Part shown: positions 55,313 through 62,306 of the stretch, piece after piece
Position numbering within the stretch: position 1 is the first letter of the stretch
How the letters are laid out: each line of letters begins with the position of its first letter
DNA from: Rhizobium tropici CIAT 899
GTDB taxonomy: Bacteria; Pseudomonadota; Alphaproteobacteria; Rhizobiales; Rhizobiaceae
NCBI RefSeq assembly: GCF_000330885.1
Contig: NC_020059.1
Location: 1,105,001-1,169,000, forward strand
Direction of reading: 5' to 3'
Length of the DNA: 64,000 bases
Translations under genes and position numbers: made by a program
The notes under the pieces: generated by a model
What the model was told of the DNA's origin: nothing
The model's database searches: none
The model's input: the letters and a program-made list of their open reading frames with translations, nothing else

Positions 55313-55912
55313 ATGAATAAGCTCGCAATAGCGTTCCTTGCATCAAACAATGGAACCTCATTTCGGACGGTCAACGAAGCCATCCGAGCGAACACAGTGA
55401 ATGCTGCCGCTGTCGTGCTGGTTAGCAATAGGGCTTCGTCCGCAGCACTAGCCTATGCTGACGCCAACGGTATTCCCTCGTTTCACATTCCGACCAAGGA
55501 CCGGGAAGCTGATGCGGACAAACAGCTTCGCGACACACTAATCGCTTATGGAGCTGAACTCGTTATCTTATCCGGCTATCTCAAGAAACTTGGCCCGCTT
55601 ACGCTAGCCGCGTTTGATGGGCGAATATTGAATGTTCATCCGGGGCTGCTACCCAAATACGGCGGATTGGGGATGTACGGGCGAAGAGTTCACCAAGCCG
55701 TGCTCGATAATCGCGAGACCGAAACAGGCGCAACGATCCACCTCGTAGATGGAGAGTACGACCACGGCAGAACTGTGGCCACAACCACCGTTCAGATCCA
55801 TCCCGACGATAGCGTACTTTCGCTGGAACAACGGGTCATGGTTGCAGAATGCGATCTTTTCACCGATCTCATACGCCGCATATCAATAGGCAGATTGCGC
55901 CTGCCGTTATGA
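55313..55912 (+). CDS. PurN-like formyltransferase, probably acquired
   Basis: A 199-residue protein of the phosphoribosylglycinamide formyltransferase fold. The N-terminal FLASNNGTSFRTVNEAI corresponds to the GSNxxAI phosphate loop. The catalytic Asn-x-His in ILNVHPGLLPKYGGLGMYG and the Asp in DGEYDHGRTV are present. Codons are visibly AT-richer than in neighbouring genes, suggesting lateral transfer. It stands alone, not in a purine operon, so it is probably a second formyltransferase with a different substrate. ATG 55313 follows GAGG by five bases. Confidence 0.78.
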   Translation: MNKLAIAFLASNNGTSFRTVNEAIRANTVNAAAVVLVSNRASSAALAYADANGIPSFHIPTKDREADADKQLRDTLIAYGAELVILSGYLKKLGPLTLAAFDGRILNVHPGLLPKYGGLGMYGRRVHQAVLDNRETETGATIHLVDGEYDHGRTVATTTVQIHPDDSVLSLEQRVMVAECDLFTDLIRRISIGRLRLPL

Positions 55913-56039
55913 AATGAGACGTTCGCAAAAGGCCGAACGCAGCCGCCGGACGCACTCCCGGGATCGATGGCTGCGTGTTCCCTCTAATGCACGGTCGAAG
56001 TCGGAACGGCCGCAGCTTTTGGGCTGCCACCGATTCCGG

Positions 56040-56792
56040 TTACAAACCTGCCTCAGCCATCCAGAGTTCAGCATCCGCACCGCCCGGAATTCGCAGCGGG
56101 GCGGATGGATCGGTGGCAGCCCGCCAAACCGCTTCCGCGACATCGGGTGCGTGAGTCACTGGACCAGTATCGTCCTGCACATTCTTGATGAATTGCTGAA
56201 TGAGCGGAGCATAATCCGGATCGTCCAGACCACGCAAATGTGGACGCGCATTCTCCCCAAAGCGAGTTTCCGGCGACCGGCCTGGCAGGACAATATGCAC
56301 ACGCACGCCAAATGGCTCCATCTCCACCGATAAGGACTCGGTGAAGGCGTTCACCGCTGCCTTGCTCGCCCGGTAGATCCCAATCACCGGCATAGTCTTG
56401 ACCGTCACCGTAGAGGTGACGTTGACGATGACTCCGGCCCGACGTTGACGCATCTGGGGCAATACGGCCTGGACCATCGCCAATGTGCCGATCGTATTTG
56501 TCTGGAACAGCGACTGCACCGTCTCCGGCGCGGTCAGCTCGATTGGTGAGGGCGCTCCGAAACCGGCATTGTTGACCAATACGTCTATCGGACTGGCAGC
56601 CTTCACGGCGTCCACGATGCTTGCCGGATTGGTGACGTCGAGCGCGAGAACACGCAAGCGTTCGGAAACCGGTAGCAGCTCGGGTTGGGGCGTGCGCATT
56701 GTCGCGATGACATCCCACCCTCGTTCAAAAAACAGTTTCGCAGTCTCCAGGCCGAAGCCAGACGAGCAACCAGTAATCAATATCGTGGACAT
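56040..56792 (-). CDS. short-chain dehydrogenase/reductase
   Basis: A 250-residue classical SDR with GCSSGFGLETA (TGxxxGxG type), NNAGFG, catalytic Ser in VTSTVTV and an intact YRASK (YxxxK). The substrate is unknown. ATG 56792 has GGAGAGG just upstream. It is divergent from an AraC-type regulator 97 bases away, which probably controls it. Confidence 0.87.
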   Translation of the reverse strand: MSTILITGCSSGFGLETAKLFFERGWDVIATMRTPQPELLPVSERLRVLALDVTNPASIVDAVKAASPIDVLVNNAGFGAPSPIELTAPETVQSLFQTNTIGTLAMVQAVLPQMRQRRAGVIVNVTSTVTVKTMPVIGIYRASKAAVNAFTESLSVEMEPFGVRVHIVLPGRSPETRFGENARPHLRGLDDPDYAPLIQQFIKNVQDDTGPVTHAPDVAEAVWRAATDPSAPLRIPGGADAELWMAEAGL

Positions 56793-56889
56793 GAGCCTCT
56801 CCAAACAAAAGGAATGATGCCATGGTAGTGACCGGGCGAGAGACTTTATATATGCTATAGTCTCCATTTCTTTAGCGTTAGTCCTGATT

Positions 56890-57798
56890 ATGACCGTCGA
56901 TCCGCTTGCCGAAATCGTCACGCTGCTGCAGCCTGCCGCTCGCTTTTCGAAGCTGGTGGAATGCGCCGGCGCCTGGCGAATTCACCGCGAGGCCACAGGC
57001 GAGCCATTCTACTGCGCAATCCTTGAGGGGCGTTGCCGCGTAACGTTTGGAGGACATCGGCCTTTCATCCTCCGGGCCGGTGATTTCGTGCTCGTGCCGG
57101 CCATGCGCGACCTTGTCAATGAGAGCGTCGACGCACCGGCCGGTCTGTCCGCCATGGTTCCAGCGCAGTTGAGTGGCGGCCATTTCCGTGTCGGCCGCCT
57201 CGAAGGGCCGGCGGATCTGCGCATGCGCATAGGGCATTGCAGCTTCGGCGCGCCGGATGCTGCCTTGCTCGTTTCCCTCTTGCCTGATGTCGTTATCGTT
57301 CGTGACGAGCCCCGACTCGCGACTCTGATGCAATTGGTCGGTGAGGAAACGCGCGAGCGCCGGCCGGCGCGCGAACTCGTGCTGGAACGGCTGCTGGAGG
57401 TGTTGTTGATCGAGGCATTGCGATCCGGCACGGAAACAACCGTCACGTCGAGCTTGAGTCGCGGCCTTGCCGATGAACGCCTGGCTGCAGCACTTCACGC
57501 AATGCATGCGCGTCCTGCCCATCCTTGGACTGTCGCGGATCTTGCGACCGAAGCGGCCCTGTCCCGATCGGCTTTCTTCGCGCGTTTCAGCCGTGTCGTT
57601 GGCCTGCCACCAATGGAATATCTATTGGCTTGGCGCATGGCTCTTGCAAAGCAGCTATTGCGCAGCCGCGAATTGGGGGTGGATCAGGTAGCTGAACGCG
57701 TTGGCTACGGATCGGCAAGCACTTTCAGCGTCGCCTTTGCGCGATACGCAGGCATGCCGCCTGGACGATATGCCCGCGGCGACGTGCGAAGCGATTGA
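56890..57798 (+). CDS. AraC-family transcriptional regulator (cupin N-terminal domain)
   Basis: A 302-residue regulator. The N-terminal AraC-binding cupin-like domain (FYCAILEGRCRVTFGGHRPF) is followed by the double helix-turn-helix (WTVADLATEAALSRSAFFAR and VDQVAERVGYGSASTFSVAFAR). The subtype is commonly paired with a divergent oxidoreductase gene, as here. The inducer is unknown. Confidence 0.88.
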   Translation: MTVDPLAEIVTLLQPAARFSKLVECAGAWRIHREATGEPFYCAILEGRCRVTFGGHRPFILRAGDFVLVPAMRDLVNESVDAPAGLSAMVPAQLSGGHFRVGRLEGPADLRMRIGHCSFGAPDAALLVSLLPDVVIVRDEPRLATLMQLVGEETRERRPARELVLERLLEVLLIEALRSGTETTVTSSLSRGLADERLAAALHAMHARPAHPWTVADLATEAALSRSAFFARFSRVVGLPPMEYLLAWRMALAKQLLRSRELGVDQVAERVGYGSASTFSVAFARYAGMPPGRYARGDVRSD

Positions 57799-57814
57799 GG
57801 ACGTGAAGCCGAAT

Positions 57815-58207
57815 TTATACCGGCCGCCTTTTGCCGCGTGCAGCCAGGGCTTCGACATTGCCGATCATGAAATCGGCGCGCACGACGCGGCGAAGCGTCT
57901 CCGGTTCGATCAGGTTGATGAAGCGGACATGGACGCGATTGTCGATGCGGCTGACTTCGGCGCAGGCTATGCGGTAGACGAGACCGAGGATGTTCAGATA
58001 GTAGTGGGTCGGCAGGCCGACGGTGGTGGCGACGGTGAAGCTGGCACCGCCGCGCGAGATGTCGGTAATCTCGGCGCTACGCACAGAAATGCCTGTCAGG
58101 CAGGGACGGACAGCCACGAGACGCGCCGGCCGCTGGACGTAGAAACGTTCCCAGCTGCGTTCGTAGACTTCGGATTTGACTTTCGCCAGATGGGTTGCGC
58201 GAAGCAT
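57815..58207 (-). CDS. PilZ-domain protein
   Basis: A 130-residue single-domain PilZ protein. The DxSxxG half of the c-di-GMP motif is present (ITDISRGGASF). The RxxxR half is degenerate: arginines occur as QRPAR (RxxR) and later AVRP. Binding of cyclic di-GMP is therefore uncertain. ATG 58207 is chosen because AGGGA lies six bases upstream; ATG 58213 is too close to it. It ends 16 bases from the convergent AraC gene. Confidence 0.75.
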   Translation of the reverse strand: MLRATHLAKVKSEVYERSWERFYVQRPARLVAVRPCLTGISVRSAEITDISRGGASFTVATTVGLPTHYYLNILGLVYRIACAEVSRIDNRVHVRFINLIEPETLRRVVRADFMIGNVEALAARGKRRPV

Positions 58208-58523
58208 TGTCATTCCCTGTTGCAAAACAGACCGAATTCATCTCGGTTACAGCATGAATCTTGCACGGAGATTTTGCGGAAGCGTCAATTGCATTGGTAG
58301 AATTTTAACGGGTTCGTCTTTTGTGCCGATTTGGGCGCATCTTGACAGGAGCATCGGCTTCGATCATACGAACGAGCGGTTCGAGGCGCCTGCCGCTCGC
58401 GGATGAAAATCCAAGGTGAAGTCCTCGCAGTTTTAGGTCACGGCCACTCAGGGCATGCTGACTGACGGTAACGCGAGCTCCGTTTCACAGTCGTAATTGC
58501 GTGCCTTAGCAAAGGCTGATCCT
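58208..58523. other. divergent gene-free region
   Basis: A 316-base gap between the divergent PilZ gene and the next plus-strand gene. It presumably holds both promoters. I see no gene, repeat or clear hairpin. Confidence 0.5.
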
Positions 58524-58958
58524 ATGACGACGTATCCGTCCATAGATGAATTGAAGGCTCAGGCCCGGCGTCTGCGTCAGGCCATGGCCGAGCGCGGCGA
58601 CGACATGAGCCACTCGGCGGCGCTGGAGCTCATCGCCAAGCAACACGGGCAGCGCGACTGGAACACGCTGTCGGCGCTTGCCGCAAAACCGAATGACGGG
58701 CCGGATGCGCCCTTCGATGTCGGCTCCGCCGTGCGCGGGCGTTATCTGAACAAACCGTTCACGGGTAAGGTTCTGGCGATGTCGGCGAAGTCGGGCGGGC
58801 TCTACAAGATAACGATCCATTTCGACGAACCGGTCGATGTGGTGGAGTTCGAGAGCTTCTCGGCATTCCGCCAGCGCATCAACGCCCAGGTCGACGCCGA
58901 CGGCATTTCGCCGCGCCGGACATCGAACGGCATACCGCATCTGGTTCTCGACCTTTAA
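58524..58958 (+). CDS. glyoxalase-superfamily-type small protein
   Basis: A 144-residue protein. The N-terminal helical motif (DELKAQARRLRQAMAERG, HSAALELIAKQHGQRDWNTLSA) is the short domain found in proteins annotated as glyoxalase superfamily. The C-terminal half is a small beta domain (GKVLAMSAKSGGLYKITIHFD). No metal-site residues can be assigned. ATG 58524 follows AAGG by seven bases. Confidence 0.65.
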   Translation: MTTYPSIDELKAQARRLRQAMAERGDDMSHSAALELIAKQHGQRDWNTLSALAAKPNDGPDAPFDVGSAVRGRYLNKPFTGKVLAMSAKSGGLYKITIHFDEPVDVVEFESFSAFRQRINAQVDADGISPRRTSNGIPHLVLDL

Positions 58959-59022
58959 TCTTCATCCCTGCTTGTTACGCCGCTATCTTTGCCGCTCGCG
59001 AGCGATTCCGTCCGGATACACC

Positions 59023-60390
59023 ATGACGCACACCCTCGAAAACAATATGTTTCTCACCGGCTGGCTGCCTGGCGTCTTTGCCAAGACAGCCGCGCCGATC
59101 GTCATCATCACGACAGTCAGCGGCCTCTTTGCCGTCGTCGACGCCTATTTCCTCGGCGTCTATGTCGGCGCCGAGGCGCTCTCCGCCGTCAGCCTCATCT
59201 TTCCCGCGCTGATGCTGCTTATCGCGCTGCAGACGCTGGTTTCAAACGGCATGGCGAGCATTCTCGCCCGCCGCCTCGGGGCCGGAAATCGCGACGCCGC
59301 GAAGTCCGTGTTTACCGGCGCCCATACGCTGGCGCTTGCCGTCGTGGTGGCGATCAACCTCGTCTACTGGCTCGCAGGCAGGCAGTTCATTGCCGTGGCC
59401 GCGGCGGGAAATGCCGATGTTGCCAGGAGCGCCGAGGCCTTCATGGGCGTCATGGTCGCCTTCGCGCCGGTCAGCTTCTTTCTTTCGATCCATCTGGACG
59501 GGCTGCGCTGCGAAGGAAAGCTCGGCTTCATGACGCTGGTGACGCTTGCCTCGACGCTGCTCAACATCCTGGCAAACTGGTTGCTGATGGCCGTTGCGCA
59601 CTGGGGCGTGGTCGGCTCCGCCGGCGGCTCGGTCCTGGCGCAATTCATCTGCCTGATGATCGTCATCATCTATCGCCTGCGTCGGCCGAATGGCCTTCGG
59701 GTCGACATGGCGCTGCATGTTCGCGAGTGGCGCGGCGTCGTCGCCTTCGGCGCTCCGATGAGCCTCGGTTTCATCGGCATTTCGCTAAGCTCGGCGGCGA
59801 TCCTCTTCAACGTGTCGATCTGGCATGAGGGGGATTATGTCGCGACCGTCGGCGCCTACGGAATCGTCACAAGAGTCATGACCTTCGCCTATCTGCCGCT
59901 GCTGGGCTTGAGCATCGCGCTGCAGACCATATCAGGCCATAATCATGGCGCCGCCCTTCCAGCCCGCGTGGGTCATAGCGTCCTGATCGCCCTGATTTCG
60001 GCTTTGGTCTATTGCGGCGCCGTCGAACTCATCGTCGAGCTGCTGGCGGGGCATATGGGTTCGATTTTCGTAGGCGATCCGGTGATCGTCACGGAAGTCG
60101 GCCGCATCCTGCCCTGGACAATCGGGGCCTACTTCCTCTTCGGCCAGGCGATCATCCTGTCGTCCTATTTCCAGTCGATCGGCGATGCGAAGCGTGGTGC
60201 GATTTTCGGTCTGTCGCGGTCCTATCTGTTCACCTTGCCGCTGACATTCCTCCTGCCGCTCGTCTTCGGCGAACGCGGGATCTGGATGACGCCGATCTTC
60301 GCTGAGATGGGCATGATCCTGCTCACCTGGCTGGTATTGTCGCGCAATGCCAGGGATAGCAAATGGCGCTACGGCTTGTTGCCGGCGTAA
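59023..60390 (+). CDS. MATE-family efflux transporter
   Basis: A 455-residue multidrug and toxic-compound extrusion protein with twelve membrane segments in two halves. The first helix follows FAKTAAPIVIITTVSGLF, and the second half opens at VVAFGAPMSLGFIGISLS. It couples Na+ or H+ influx to export of cationic compounds. The open frame extends upstream, but ATG 59023 starts the conserved region. It ends in a rho-independent terminator. Confidence 0.88.
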   Translation: MTHTLENNMFLTGWLPGVFAKTAAPIVIITTVSGLFAVVDAYFLGVYVGAEALSAVSLIFPALMLLIALQTLVSNGMASILARRLGAGNRDAAKSVFTGAHTLALAVVVAINLVYWLAGRQFIAVAAAGNADVARSAEAFMGVMVAFAPVSFFLSIHLDGLRCEGKLGFMTLVTLASTLLNILANWLLMAVAHWGVVGSAGGSVLAQFICLMIVIIYRLRRPNGLRVDMALHVREWRGVVAFGAPMSLGFIGISLSSAAILFNVSIWHEGDYVATVGAYGIVTRVMTFAYLPLLGLSIALQTISGHNHGAALPARVGHSVLIALISALVYCGAVELIVELLAGHMGSIFVGDPVIVTEVGRILPWTIGAYFLFGQAIILSSYFQSIGDAKRGAIFGLSRSYLFTLPLTFLLPLVFGERGIWMTPIFAEMGMILLTWLVLSRNARDSKWRYGLLPA

Positions 60391-60396
60391 GAATGG

Positions 60397-60426
60397 AAAA
60401 GGCCGCGCTTTCGAGCACGGCCTTTT
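60397..60426 (+). terminator. terminator after the MATE gene
   Basis: AAAAGGCCG (60397-60405) pairs with CGGCCTTTT (60418-60426); stem extended by GC/GC within the loop. Convergent iolB ends 28 bases beyond, and the A-run on the left side would allow bidirectional use. Confidence 0.8.
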
Positions 60427-60453
60427 CAACTATGAATCGATGTCAGGCGTTAT

Positions 60454-61251
60454 TCAGGACTTGAGCAGCCATTCATGCTCGACGGCATTGTGGAATTTCC
60501 AGATCCGCTTCGGGCCGGCCATGACGTTGAGGTAATAGAGGTCGTAGCCGTGGCAGGCGGCGCAGGGGTGATATCCCCTAGGCACCAGCGTCACGTCGCC
60601 ATCCTCCAGCACCATGACTTCGTCCAGCGACCGGTCGTCGGTATAGACACGCTGGAAGCCGAAGCCCTGCGGCGGGTTTAGGCGATGGTAATAGGTCTCC
60701 TCCAGGAAGCTTTCGTTCGGGAGATTGTCCTGATCGTGTTTGTGCGGAGGGTAGGACGAGGTGTGTCCGCCCGGCGTGATCACTTCCACGACCAGCAGCG
60801 AATGCGCCGCGCCATCGTCTTCCGGCATGATGTTGTTGACGTGGCGGACATTGGTGCCCTTGCCGCGCGTTAGCGCCGGATGCGTGCCCGGCGGAATGGC
60901 GCGGGCTTCATAGGAGCCGCCGCCTGGTGCCGAGCAGACGGCCAGTTCCAGATCGGTCTCGGCGGTCACCGACCAGCTCGAGCCTGCTGGAATATAGAGC
61001 GCGTGGGGCGCTCCCTCGAAGGGGCTCATGCGGCCGCCGAGCGAGCCGAAATCCTTTGTACCCGCCTTGGCGCTTCCCTTGCCGCTAACCCATACGAGGC
61101 AGACCTCGCGATCGCCGGTCTCGGCCGAAGCGGTTTCGCCCGGCTTCAAGCGATGCAGGTCGAAGCCGACATAGGTCCAGCCGGCGCTTTCGGGCGTGAC
61201 ATGGGTGACGCGGCCATGCGAGCCGCTAGGTTTGACCTTCAGATTGGGCAT
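60454..61251 (-). CDS. iolB: 5-deoxy-glucuronate isomerase
   Basis: A 265-residue cupin isomerase of myo-inositol catabolism that converts 5-deoxy-D-glucuronate to 5-dehydro-2-deoxy-D-gluconate. The metal-site motif SYPPHKHDQDNLPNES with a following Glu (EETYYH) and the C-terminal HPCAACHGYDLYYLNVMAG are intact. Last gene of an iolD-iolE-iolB run on the minus strand. It is separated from iolE by a 70-base gap that holds a stable hairpin. Confidence 0.93.
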   Translation of the reverse strand: MPNLKVKPSGSHGRVTHVTPESAGWTYVGFDLHRLKPGETASAETGDREVCLVWVSGKGSAKAGTKDFGSLGGRMSPFEGAPHALYIPAGSSWSVTAETDLELAVCSAPGGGSYEARAIPPGTHPALTRGKGTNVRHVNNIMPEDDGAAHSLLVVEVITPGGHTSSYPPHKHDQDNLPNESFLEETYYHRLNPPQGFGFQRVYTDDRSLDEVMVLEDGDVTLVPRGYHPCAACHGYDLYYLNVMAGPKRIWKFHNAVEHEWLLKS

Positions 61252-61277
61252 GGTCTTGCTCCATTGCTTGGAGAGTG

Positions 61278-61308
61278 CCCCTCTCCAACCTGTGACGGAG
61301 GAGAGGGG
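61278..61308. repeat. palindromic hairpin in the iolE-iolB gap
   Basis: CCCCTCTCC (61278-61286) pairs perfectly with GGAGAGGGG (61300-61308). The core resembles the CCCTCTCCCC arms of the 133-bp element at 43333-43465, suggesting a related short repeat. It could attenuate or stabilise the iol message. Confidence 0.6.
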
Positions 61309-61321
61309 TTCTCGTCTTCCG

Positions 61322-62242
61322 TTATCCCTTGGGAAAGCCTTCGGTTTCCACTGTGTAGCCCGCGGCCGTCATCACGCGCATCAGCTCGGCATGGCCGATC
61401 TCGGCCATCTTTTGCGGCGGCGCCTTGCGCGGATCCTGCTCGGCTTCGACGACGAACCAGCCTTCATAACCGTAATCGGCGAAGCGCTTGACGATAGCGC
61501 CGAAATCGAGCGATCCATCGCCCGGCACCGTGAATGCGCCGAGCGCGACGGCGTCGAGGAAAGACTGCCGGCTACGATCCAGCCCATCGACGACGGACTT
61601 GCGGATATCCTTGACGTGAACGTGGTTGATGCGGGCGTGGTGGTTGTCGATGGCGCGCAGCACGTCGCCGCCGGCAAAGGCGAGATGACCGGCATCGAGC
61701 AGCAGCGGAATGCCTTCGCCGGAATTGCGCATGAAGGCGTCGAGTTCCGGCTCGGTTTCGACGACCGCTGCCATGTGATGATGGTAGGAAAGCGGCATGC
61801 CCTGGTCGGCACACCATTCGCCGAACTCGGTGACGCGGCGGGCATAGGCCTTCATCTCGTCATCCGAAAGGCGCGGCTTGGTGGCAAGCGGCTTGGAGCG
61901 GTCCCCCTGGATCGAGCGGCCGACTTCGCCATAGACGATGCAAGGCGCGCTGACGGCCTTGAATAGCTCGATCATCGGCGCGATGCGGTCCTTGTTGGCG
62001 GCAAGCTCCTCGTTGACGAGCGTACCCGAGAACCAGCCGCCACAAAGCGTCACGTCGGCGGCGCGCAGGATCGGCAGCATCTCATCGGGATTGCTCGGGA
62101 AGCGCCGGCCCTGTTCCATACCGGTGAAGCCCGCGCCGCGCGACTGGCGTAGGCATTCTTCCAGAGATACGTCGTCGCTGAGCTCCGGAAGATCGTCGTT
62201 CCACCAGGCGATGGGCGACATGCCGAGTTTGGCCTTCATCAA
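61322..62242 (-). CDS. iolE: myo-inosose-2 dehydratase
   Basis: A 306-residue TIM-barrel dehydratase that removes water from 2-keto-myo-inositol to give 3D-trihydroxycyclohexane-1,2-dione. Family features: N-terminal IAWWNDDLPELSDDVSLE, the YHHHMAAVVE strand with metal-site residues, LLLDAGHLAFAGGD and the C-terminal WFVVEAEQDP. Sixty-four bases downstream of iolD on the same strand. Confidence 0.94.
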   Translation of the reverse strand: MMKAKLGMSPIAWWNDDLPELSDDVSLEECLRQSRGAGFTGMEQGRRFPSNPDEMLPILRAADVTLCGGWFSGTLVNEELAANKDRIAPMIELFKAVSAPCIVYGEVGRSIQGDRSKPLATKPRLSDDEMKAYARRVTEFGEWCADQGMPLSYHHHMAAVVETEPELDAFMRNSGEGIPLLLDAGHLAFAGGDVLRAIDNHHARINHVHVKDIRKSVVDGLDRSRQSFLDAVALGAFTVPGDGSLDFGAIVKRFADYGYEGWFVVEAEQDPRKAPPQKMAEIGHAELMRVMTAAGYTVETEGFPKG

Positions 62243-62306
62243 TGGTCTCCTTGAAAATAGCGTTGGAGGAGCGTCTCAGCTCCTCCGGAAAAATAAAAGA
62301 AATCGA

